Shown here: positions 1 through 6,496 of the stretch, piece by piece
How positions within the stretch are numbered: position 1 is the stretch's first letter
Layout: each line of letters opens with the position of its first letter
Assembly: GCA_015661135.1 (NCBI GenBank)
Contig: JACVXW010000028.1
Coordinates: 1-12,197 of the forward strand
Origin: Chloroflexota bacterium
Lineage (GTDB): Bacteria > Chloroflexota > Limnocylindria > Limnocylindrales > CSP1-4
Direction of reading: 5' to 3'
Length of the DNA stretch: 12,197 bases
Notes under the pieces: model-generated
Seen by the model: only the letters and a program-made list of their open reading frames with translations
What the model was told of the DNA's origin: nothing
Database searches by the model: none
Made by a program: the position numbers and the translations under genes

Positions 1-90
1 GCGAGCGTCCGAGCGCACGGCAACAAGACGGCCGAGTTGGGCGGCATGAGCGGCGCCGCGGAACGGTACTGGCGCACGGTTCGGGCCTGA
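1..90 (+). CDS. C-terminal end of an upstream gene (partial)
   Basis: Frame 1 is open from the first base of the window and ends at TGA 88-90, giving 29 residues that finish AERYWRTVRA. The composition (charged, aromatic, GC-rich third positions) looks like a real protein tail, but there is too little to name a family. The stop overlaps the proposed CTG start of the next gene (CTGA at 87-90), the tight coupling seen at other junctions here, which supports both calls. The rest of the gene lies left of the window. Confidence 0.55.
   Translation, partial: ASVRAHGNKTAELGGMSGAAERYWRTVRA
87..90 (+). promoter_or_regulatory. CTGA stop/start overlap: probable CTG start codon
   Basis: TGA 88-90 ends the upstream frame and CTG 87-89 opens frame 3, which encodes LSAPPGGRLGRREW and then the first membrane helix. 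No ATG, GTG or TTG occurs in this frame before GTG 423, which would remove the first membrane segments and the acidic loop. Other junctions here use the same four-base overlap with GTG (2477, 4221, 10377). No clear Shine-Dalgarno sequence precedes it, so coupling to the upstream gene would be needed. Confidence 0.45.
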
Positions 91-1096
91 GCGCCCCACC
101 TGGGGGCCGCCTCGGGCGGCGCGAGTGGGTCGCGCTGACCCTCGGCCTCGCCGTCTTCGTCGCGACCCGGGCCATCCTCCTGCCGCTGCCGGGACTGGCC
201 GGAGACGCGACGGACTTCCTCGGCTGGGCCCGAGCCATCGGCAGCCAGGGCCTGGGCAGCGCCTACGACCAGCCGATCTCGTTCCCGCCCGTCCTGCCCT
301 GGCTGTGGTGGTTCCTTGGGTCTGTAGCCCCCGGACTCCTGACCCTGGCCCCCGACGATCCGACGGCGATTGCCCTGCTCAAGCTGCCGGCCACGCTCGC
401 CGACCTCGCGATCGCCGCGCTCGTGGGCTGGAGCCTCCGCAGCCGACCCGGGTGGGCGGTCGCAGGCGCCCTGGCGGTCCTCCTCCACCCCGCGGTTGCC
501 TACGTCTCCGGCTGGTGGGCACAGTTCGAGTCGCTGTACGTCCTGCCGATGCTCGTCGAAGCCGCAGGCCCTGCCGCTGGCGATTCCGTTCGCGGCGTTC
601 TACCTCCGGACGTTCGGCCTGGCCGGATCCGTGCGGGCGGCCGTGATCGCGGCCGGGACGGCGCTGATCCTCTGGGCGCCGTTCATCGCCGCCGGTGGCC
701 CGGCCAACTACCTTCGCAACCTGTCCGACCGGCGCCGCCGGGCTGCTCTGGGCCATCGTCTTCCTGGCAATCTGGCGGCGGCCGACCGCCACCGGGCTGG
801 CATGGGGGCTGGCGGCGGCCTCTCTCGCCGCGTTCGTCGGCCTCACCACGATGCACGAGCGTTACGCCTACCCCGCGCTGATCTTCCTGCTCCTTGCCTG
901 GCCGAACCGCCTGGCCGTGGGGACCTGGATCGTGCTGTCCGTGGCCGTCACCCTGAACCTCGTCGCGGCAGTCCCGCCGACCGGAGGGCCCGGCGCATGG
1001 ATCCCCGTGTCCGGCCCGCTCGGCATTGCCGGCTCGGTGGCGATCACGGCCGTGCTCGGGGCGACCCTGTGGGGCCTGCGGCGCCGTGCTGACTAG
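87..1096 (+). pseudogene. Multi-pass membrane glycosyltransferase (GT-C/GT87-like), broken by two frame changes
   Basis: The protein can be followed only by changing frame twice. Bases 87 to about 560 (frame 3) encode an N-terminal membrane helix, a loop starting DATDFLGWARAIGS, further helices and WWAQFESLYVLPMLV. Bases about 562 to 728 (frame 1) encode KPQALPLAIPFAAFYLRTFG and end GGPANYLRNLSD. Bases about 730 to 1096 (frame 2) encode the last helices, with TTMHERYAYPALIFLL. The order and motifs are those of polytopic glycosyltransferases that use lipid-linked sugars. At both joins residues also seem missing: the helix between the QFESLY and KPQA motifs is too short, and the usual long stretch after NYLRNLSD is absent. 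About 335 residues remain, short for the family. None of the three segments contains a stop. As written the gene would give only a truncated product. The start is probably CTG 87. This is either a recent pseudogene or an assembly error. Confidence 0.7.
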
Positions 1097-2480
1097 ACCT
1101 GGGTCCAGAGGCGCGCTAAGCGTCTTCCTGGTGCTCGCCGCCGCCGCCCTCGGCACGATCCTGTGGTTCGGTCGCGGGCTCACCTTCTGGTCGGATGAGT
1201 GGGCGTTCATCACCGATCGCAGCCTGGGCGACCCGGGAACCTGGTGGGCGCCGCACAACGAGCATTGGTCAACCGTCGCGATCCTCGCCTATCGGGCGTT
1301 GATCGAAACGGTCGGCCTCCGGTCCTATGTTCCCTACCTCCTGCTGGTGGCGGTCCTCCACGTCCTCGTCGCCTGGATGATCTTCCGGATCGTGGATCGG
1401 GGGGTCGGCCCGCGCGCCGCCCTTGCCGCGGCGAGCGTGGTGCTCTTCTTCGGCGCGGGTTTCGAGAACCTGTACTGGGGGTTCCAGATTGGGTTCGTCG
1501 GCGCCATGCTTGCGGGCCTGGTTGCCCTTGATGCGCTGGATCAAGCCCCGACCACGCCGCGGGCCGTTCTGGCAGCAATGGCCCTGCTCATCGGGGTCAT
1601 GACGTCGGGTGTGGGCCTGTTCTTCATCGCGGCGGCCGGCTTCATGCTGCTGGTAGAGCCTGCCCGGCGGCGCTCGCTGTGGGTCGTCGCCGTGCCGAGT
1701 GGTGCCTATGCAGCCTGGTTCCTGCTTGTCGGGCGCTCAGGAATCGGCGTCTTTCGGGAACCACTTGCCCCGTCGTCGCTGGCCGCAATCCCAAGCTTCA
1801 TCTTCGGCGGCTTCGAAGCAGCGCTCGGAGCGGCCACCGGCCTCGCGGCGCTCGGTCCGGGCCTCGTGGTCCTCGCCGCAGGCGCGGCCGCCGTGGGCCT
1901 CGCGCGGGGCGCTCGGGTCTCGCCCCTCATCGGCGGTTTGCTGATCGCGGTGAGCCTCCAGTACGCCCTGATCGGCGTGTCCCGTGCCGGCGTGACCATC
2001 GATCAGGTCGACTACTCCCGGTACACGTACGTCTCCGGGATCCTCACGGTCGCGGTCCTCGCGCTCGTCATTGGGCCAGTTCTCTCCCGGTTCGGCGCGG
2101 TCAGGCGAACCAGCCACCGTCGCCTCGATCGGGTAGCTGCGATGGCGGTCGGACCCGTGCTCGTGACCATCGCCCTGACGTGGAACCTCCAGCTGCTCGT
2201 CGTGGGGCGGACGCTGTTCGTGGATCGTGCTTCGATCACGAGAGCCCTGATCGTCGAGTCACTGCCACCTCGACAACTTACTGAAATCGAGGCGTCGCGA
2301 GACCTGATCCTCGTTCCGGCTCCGCTCGTCATGCGGCAACTCGTGGCCGACTTTGGCTCGCCCCTGGCCGACGTCCTCGTGCCGTGGGCCGTCGCGCCGA
2401 TCCAGGAGGAGGATCTGACCGAAGCCCGGCGCCGGATCGTGGAGGGCCCCCCGCACTTCGAACCGGAGGCAATCCCGTGA
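1086..2480 (+). CDS. Polytopic membrane protein, putative GT-C-type glycosyltransferase
   Basis: This is a 464-residue protein starting at GTG 1086, which overlaps the preceding gene by 11 bases. An N-terminal helix (about residues 10-28) is followed by an outside loop with SDEWAFI (D37, E38) and then HNEHWS. An acidic pair just after the first helix, followed by a His/Trp-rich loop, is the usual place for the catalytic acid in GT-C enzymes. About nine more hydrophobic segments follow, with FGAGFENLYWGFQIGF in the middle. The last 90 or so residues are soluble and charged, probably an extracytoplasmic tail. It likely transfers sugar from a lipid carrier outside the membrane, but I do not recognise a characterised subfamily and the substrate is unknown. 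It is intact, and its stop overlaps the next start (GTGA). Confidence 0.8.
   Translation: MLTRPGSRGALSVFLVLAAAALGTILWFGRGLTFWSDEWAFITDRSLGDPGTWWAPHNEHWSTVAILAYRALIETVGLRSYVPYLLLVAVLHVLVAWMIFRIVDRGVGPRAALAAASVVLFFGAGFENLYWGFQIGFVGAMLAGLVALDALDQAPTTPRAVLAAMALLIGVMTSGVGLFFIAAAGFMLLVEPARRRSLWVVAVPSGAYAAWFLLVGRSGIGVFREPLAPSSLAAIPSFIFGGFEAALGAATGLAALGPGLVVLAAGAAAVGLARGARVSPLIGGLLIAVSLQYALIGVSRAGVTIDQVDYSRYTYVSGILTVAVLALVIGPVLSRFGAVRRTSHRRLDRVAAMAVGPVLVTIALTWNLQLLVVGRTLFVDRASITRALIVESLPPRQLTEIEASRDLILVPAPLVMRQLVADFGSPLADVLVPWAVAPIQEEDLTEARRRIVEGPPHFEPEAIP
2465..2469 (+). promoter_or_regulatory. Shine-Dalgarno GGAGG for the 2477 gene
   Basis: GGAGG lies seven bases before GTG 2477, inside the last codons of the preceding gene. 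It fixes the start at 2477 rather than at the GTG further upstream in the same open frame (2384). Confidence 0.75.
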
Positions 2481-3487
2481 GGACCCTCGACAGAGTACCT
2501 GAACTTCGATGGGTCGCGATCGGCGGGATCATGGCCGTGGGCCTGGGGTACTTGCTCATTCATCTGGCCGTGTCGCCGGCACTCAGCATCGACGGGCGGG
2601 TCTACGCCGCAGCCGCGCGAGCGTGGCTCGAGGGAGGTGACCCCTGGGCAGTCGCAGTGCAGGACATCAGGCTGACGGCGCCACCTCCGTCGCTCCTTGC
2701 GGCCCTTCCGCTCGCCCTTCTGGCACCTGAGGCAGCCGGAGGGGTGTCGGTACTGATTGCACTGGTCGCGGCGATGGCAGCCGTCCGCGTCGCTCGTGTC
2801 GGCTGGTGGTGGCTCCTCTCGATCCCCGTTCTCGAGGGGGTCCTTGTCGGGAGCTTTGACCTGCTCGCCCTGGCCCTGGTGCTCGGGGCCATTCGTGGAC
2901 GATCCGGATGGGGGGCCCTCGGGGCGGCGATCGCCACCCTCGCCAAGCTCTACGCCATCGTGCCGGCCATCTTCCTGGGCCGCCGAGGAGCCGTGATTGC
3001 TGGCCTCGTCGCCCTCGTCGCGACGATCCCGCTCCTGCCATGGGAGCTGTACCTGCAGCAACTGCCCGAGATCAGTGCGCGCCTCATCCAGCAAGCCGGC
3101 GACGGGATCGGATCTCCCTGGGCAACCCCGTGGTTGGTGCCCCCGACGGTCCTTGCCCTCGTCCTGATCGGCCGACGCGATGGTGCGTGGCTCCTGATCC
3201 CGGCCCTGTGGCCGGCGACACAGGTGCACTACAGCGTCTTCATGCTGCCGGTGGGCAGCCCCATCCTTGCGCTGGTCACTCTCTTGCCCGTGCCGGCACC
3301 TGCTGCGGTTGCGGTGATCGCCCTGGCAATCGCCCGTGCGATCCAGCACCGGGTCGACCCATGGAGCTGGATCCCGAATCGCTGGATTCCCCGAGACCGG
3401 GGCTTGGGCACCTTCGGCGCCGTTTGGAACGCCCGGAATCGCGATCCCGGCCAGGTCGAGTCCCCCTCCGAGGACGCCTCGACCTAG
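2477..3487 (+). CDS. GT87-like (DUF2029-like) membrane glycosyltransferase
   Basis: This 336-residue protein begins at GTG 2477 in a GTGA overlap with the upstream stop and has a good Shine-Dalgarno sequence. One N-terminal helix is followed by a loop with IDGRVYAAAARAWLEGGDPW. That Asp, and the Tyr/Ala-rich segment ending GGDPW, match the catalytic loop of GT87 polyprenyl-phosphate-mannose-dependent transferases. APPPSLLAALPLALL corresponds to the family's YPPP helix start, and ATLAKLYAIVPAIFLGRR to its conserved K-x-Y segment. Several more helices follow, then a hydrophilic C-terminal tail of about 40 residues. The role is inferred: adding a sugar, possibly mannose or arabinose, from a lipid carrier to a glycan outside the membrane. 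The gene closes the rightward block and its TAG shares CTAG with the opposing gene. Confidence 0.75.
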   Translation: MRTLDRVPELRWVAIGGIMAVGLGYLLIHLAVSPALSIDGRVYAAAARAWLEGGDPWAVAVQDIRLTAPPPSLLAALPLALLAPEAAGGVSVLIALVAAMAAVRVARVGWWWLLSIPVLEGVLVGSFDLLALALVLGAIRGRSGWGALGAAIATLAKLYAIVPAIFLGRRGAVIAGLVALVATIPLLPWELYLQQLPEISARLIQQAGDGIGSPWATPWLVPPTVLALVLIGRRDGAWLLIPALWPATQVHYSVFMLPVGSPILALVTLLPVPAPAAVAVIALAIARAIQHRVDPWSWIPNRWIPRDRGLGTFGAVWNARNRDPGQVESPSEDAST

Positions 3488-4221
3488 CGTCGCATCCGGA
3501 TCCGGCCGCGGAGCGCGGCCAGGTACCAGCGGAGGTAGTGGGGAAGCCACTGGCGGAGGCGGAAGCGGCTCTCCCCGGCAGTTCGGTCCCGCCAGGTCGT
3601 GGGGACTTCGGAAACGCGCCGACCAGCGAGCGTCGCCTTGACCGTCAGTTCGAGGGCCAGCTCGAACCCGGCTTCGCTCTCGATCGTGATCGAGTCGAGG
3701 AAGTCGCGCCGGTAGAGCTTGAAGTTGTTCGTCGGGTCGTGGGTCCCGACGCCCCCGAACCAGTGGAGCGTGAGGCCGGCCACGCGGCTGAGCAGCCGCT
3801 TGACGGGCGGCCCGCCGACCTGGCGACCGCCGCGCATGTAGCGCGAAGCCGAGACCACCGCCGCCCCCTCGCGGGCGAGCACGACCATCGGATCGACGAC
3901 ATCGGGCTCATCCGAGCCGTCTGCCATGGAGATCAGGACCAGCGAGCCGCGTGAGACGGCGATGCCGGCACGCATCGCGTTGAGGACCCCGCGACCCAGA
4001 TCGTTGCGGTGGCCTCGCAGGTCCGGCAGTTCGAGCCCCAGGCGCTCGACCACGGGCCGGGTGCTATCGGCATCGAAGTCCCAGACGATGATGATTTCCT
4101 TCGGCGTCCGGACGCTGGCCGCGAGAGCACGGAGCACGGGCTCCACCCGCTCGCCTTCGTTGAAGACGGGAATGACGATCGAGAGCTCCGGCGCCCCCCC
4201 AGTCGCGCCTCCGGACGTCAC
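3484..4221 (-). CDS. Family 2 glycosyltransferase, polyprenyl-phosphate-sugar synthase-like
   Basis: This is a 245-residue protein with the start at GTG 4221 in a GTGA overlap with the upstream SDR stop. A purine-rich GAGGTGGAGG (4232-4241) ends ten bases before the start. It shows the GT-A fold of GT2: SIVIPVFNEGERV (14-26) at the nucleotide-binding strand, then WDFDADST (47-54), ISMADGSDEPD (97-107) holding the metal-binding acids, and GTHDPTNNFKLYRRDF (159-174), the acceptor-side motif of dolichol-phosphate mannose synthase relatives. There is no C-terminal membrane segment, but a basic, aromatic end (WLPHYLRWYLAALRGRIRMRR, split here as residues 225-245) could lie on the membrane. It probably moves a hexose from a nucleotide sugar to polyprenyl phosphate or to a glycan. 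The open frame runs upstream to 5037, but that part is a shadow of the SDR gene. Confidence 0.85.
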   Translation of the reverse strand: MTSGGATGGAPELSIVIPVFNEGERVEPVLRALAASVRTPKEIIIVWDFDADSTRPVVERLGLELPDLRGHRNDLGRGVLNAMRAGIAVSRGSLVLISMADGSDEPDVVDPMVVLAREGAAVVSASRYMRGGRQVGGPPVKRLLSRVAGLTLHWFGGVGTHDPTNNFKLYRRDFLDSITIESEAGFELALELTVKATLAGRRVSEVPTTWRDRTAGESRFRLRQWLPHYLRWYLAALRGRIRMRR

Positions 4222-5240
4222 AGCCGGCCGGCCTCCACCTCTGCGCGGATCCACGGGACCACCTCGTCGAGCATGGCCGGGAGCGTGGTCGCCGCCTCGA
4301 AACCCAGGACATCGAGCGCCTTCCGGACATCCGGGACGCGGCGCTGGACGTCGTGCTCGAAGGGCGGATCGGAGGTGTAGCGGAACGGCCGATTCGGGCC
4401 GTGGACGGCGCGCCAGACCAGTTCGGCCAGCTCCAGGACGGTCGTGGAGGTGGCCGTCGAGAGGTTGACGTCCTCGTTGACCATGGCCGGCGCCTCCATG
4501 ACCAGCCGGATCCCGTGGGCGAGGTCGCCGCCGTAGGTGTAGTGCCGGACCTGCGATCCGTCGCCCAGGATGTGGAGCGGATCCTGGCCCTTGAGGGCCT
4601 TCAGGACGAGGTCCGGGACCACGTGACTCAGGGCCAGCTTGACGTTGCCGGACATGACGTCCGCGTCGCGACGGGCCCGTCGCTCGCCGATCCCGACGCA
4701 GTTGAAGGGCCGCACGATCGAGTACGGCAGGCCGTATTGCTCCAGGGCCCCCCGGGCGAAGTATTCGGAGGCGAGCTTCTGGAAGCCGTAGGTGGAGATC
4801 GGCGGCGGCGAGGTCAGCTGGGCGCCCTCGGGGGTCGGGAAGACGGCGGCGGACTCGTAGACCATCGACGAGCTGACGACGACGATCCGTTCGAGGGTCC
4901 CCGCGCGGTGGGCGTCGATCGCGGCATCGAAGGTGGACGCCAGGATCCGCTCGTTCTCCGCCAGCAGGTCGTAGGCGAACTGGTGGAAGTAGCTGATGCC
5001 GCCGATCATGGCCGCGGCCGCCACGACCTGGTCGCAACCGGCCGCCAGCTCGCGCAGGAGATCGGCGTCCTTGGCGTCGCCCTCCACGAACCGGTAGCCT
5101 GGATCGGAGTCGTAGGAGCGGGTCAGGGGGCCGTACTTGGAGAAGTCGTCCACGCCGACGACCTCGTGTCCGGCGGCCAGGAGCTCCGGGATCAGGTAGC
5201 CGTTGATGAACCCGGCCGCGCCGGTGACGAGCACCTTCAC
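4218..5240 (-). CDS. NAD-dependent epimerase/dehydratase (extended SDR), nucleotide-sugar modifying
   Basis: This 340-residue protein starts at GTG 5240, immediately before the first beta strand (KVLVTGAAGFINGYLI); there is no clear Shine-Dalgarno sequence. The Rossmann glycine motif is GAAGFIN at 7-13, with Asn where most relatives have Gly. D31-D32 at the end of strand 2 favour NAD over NADP. The catalytic set is S123-S125, Y151 and K155 (YGFQK). VRPFNCVGIGER and HILGDGSQVRHYTYGGDLA are the substrate-side segments usual in UDP-galactose 4-epimerase and dTDP-glucose dehydratase relatives. It should epimerise or dehydrate a nucleotide-bound sugar in the cytoplasm. The adjacent dehydrogenase suggests the substrate may be a UDP-uronic acid, but sequence alone does not settle this. 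It lies 16 bases after the dehydrogenase stop. Confidence 0.88.
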   Translation of the reverse strand: MKVLVTGAAGFINGYLIPELLAAGHEVVGVDDFSKYGPLTRSYDSDPGYRFVEGDAKDADLLRELAAGCDQVVAAAAMIGGISYFHQFAYDLLAENERILASTFDAAIDAHRAGTLERIVVVSSSMVYESAAVFPTPEGAQLTSPPPISTYGFQKLASEYFARGALEQYGLPYSIVRPFNCVGIGERRARRDADVMSGNVKLALSHVVPDLVLKALKGQDPLHILGDGSQVRHYTYGGDLAHGIRLVMEAPAMVNEDVNLSTATSTTVLELAELVWRAVHGPNRPFRYTSDPPFEHDVQRRVPDVRKALDVLGFEAATTLPAMLDEVVPWIRAEVEAGRL

Positions 5241-5256
5241 CGGTGCGAGCGCCGGG

Positions 5257-6468
5257 TCACAGGCGGATCCCCTCGCCCATCGCGCCCCAGACGTCCACGA
5301 CGTCCCGCCCGCCGACATCGAGTGTCCGATACGCGGCGTGTGGCGCACCCAGGATCAGGATCTCGCTCCGGGCGAGGACCTCGGCGAGCGGGGTGAGCCG
5401 GTCGTCGCGGACGTACGGATCCGTGGCCAGCACCTCGGCGCCGGCCCAGGTCAGGAGCTTGCGCAGCTTGTACGAGAGCGAGGCCCGGGGATCGTCCGAT
5501 TCGGCCTTGAAGGCCATCCCCAGGATCCCGATCCGCCGCCCGGTCAGGTCACCGTACCGGCCACGCAGCCGTTCCACGATGAACGCCGGCATGCCCTCGT
5601 TCACCTGGACGGCGGCCTGGCCGAGCGGGAAGTGGTCCGTGGTGAAGGCGGCCAGCTGCATCGTGTCCTTGAACAGGCACGGCCCGGCCGCGAAGCCGGG
5701 GCCGGGCAGGTCCGCCGCCCGCGGGTAGTCCTGGCGGACCGCGCGGAGGACGTTCGTGTAGTCCACGCCGGCCTGCTCGGCGATCATCAGGAACTGGTTC
5801 GCGACGGCGAACTTCATGTACCGCCAGGTATTCGTAAATAGCTTGGCGAGTTCCGCCTCGCGGCTGGTCGTCCGGACAAAGGTTGTGGCGAACCGGGCGA
5901 AGACCGCCTGGGCCCGTTCGCCGGCGACCGCGTCATCCGCGCCGATGATCTGGGGCAGGGACCGGAGCTCATCCAGGGCGTGGCCCTCGGCAATCCGCTC
6001 CGGGCAGAACGCGACCTGAACCTCGCAGCCGTGCTCGCGGAAACGCTCCTTCACATAGGCCGTCGTGCCGGGGTAGACCGTGCTCCGAAGGACGATCAAG
6101 GTGCCGGGCCGGAGGTGCGGGGCAATCTCGTCCACGCTCTCCTCGAAGACCCCCATCGAGGGTCCCAGGAATTCGTCCACCGGCGTCCCGACGACCACGA
6201 TGACGGTCTCCGTGCGGGCCACCATGGCCGGGTCCGTGCTCAGCTCCAGGCGCCCGGACGGCAGGACCCGGGCCAGCAGGTCGTCTGCGCCCGCTTCCAT
6301 GAACGGCATTTCGCCGGCCGCCAGCCGGCCCAGCTTGTCCCCGTCACGATCGAGGATGCCGACGCGAGCGCCCGTGTCGGCCAGGACGAGGGACAGGGGC
6401 AGGCCCACGTGGCCCCCGCCCCCGAGGACCACGACGTCCAGCTCCGGCGGAGCGGGGAGCGCGGTCAT
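5257..6468 (-). CDS. Nucleotide-sugar 6-dehydrogenase (UDP-glucose/UDP-ManNAc dehydrogenase family)
   Basis: This is a 403-residue protein with ATG 6468, chosen because the Rossmann strand starts ten residues later; the open frame extends to 6636 but that part is a shadow. VVVLGGGGHVGLPLS (13-26) binds NAD and D40 ends strand 2. VGTPVDEF (93-100), RSTVYPGTT (128-136) and FCPERIAEG (154-162) follow in the family order. K209 and N213 lie in the helix of the central domain, and the catalytic Cys264 is in GPCLFKDTMQL. The C-terminal domain has GILGMAFKAESDDPR and ATDPYVRDD, also typical. It oxidises C6 of a UDP-hexose or UDP-HexNAc to a uronate in two NAD-dependent steps. All key residues are present and the length is normal. 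The GPCLFKD form resembles the HexNAc-type branch more than the GPGCFPKD form of UDP-glucose dehydrogenase, so I leave the substrate open. Confidence 0.92.
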   Translation of the reverse strand: MTALPAPPELDVVVLGGGGHVGLPLSLVLADTGARVGILDRDGDKLGRLAAGEMPFMEAGADDLLARVLPSGRLELSTDPAMVARTETVIVVVGTPVDEFLGPSMGVFEESVDEIAPHLRPGTLIVLRSTVYPGTTAYVKERFREHGCEVQVAFCPERIAEGHALDELRSLPQIIGADDAVAGERAQAVFARFATTFVRTTSREAELAKLFTNTWRYMKFAVANQFLMIAEQAGVDYTNVLRAVRQDYPRAADLPGPGFAAGPCLFKDTMQLAAFTTDHFPLGQAAVQVNEGMPAFIVERLRGRYGDLTGRRIGILGMAFKAESDDPRASLSYKLRKLLTWAGAEVLATDPYVRDDRLTPLAEVLARSEILILGAPHAAYRTLDVGGRDVVDVWGAMGEGIRL

Positions 6469-6496
6469 GGTCGTGAGGATAGCCGGGCGGGTTCTC

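Noticed and set aside
540..740. Programmed ribosomal frameshifting as the explanation of the broken glycosyltransferase
   Set aside because: There is no slippery heptamer at the joins, and conserved protein segments are missing as well as the frame being changed, so shifting alone would not restore the protein.
2012..3550. A 512-codon minus-strand open frame opposite the two rightward membrane genes
   Set aside because: Antisense to well-supported membrane proteins, with charged low-complexity composition and no recognisable motif.
3484..5037. A 517-codon minus-strand frame that could extend the GT2 protein at its N-terminus
   Set aside because: The upstream part overlaps the SDR gene out of frame and has low-complexity Arg/Pro-rich composition; the GT2 starts cleanly at GTG 4221 in a GTGA overlap.
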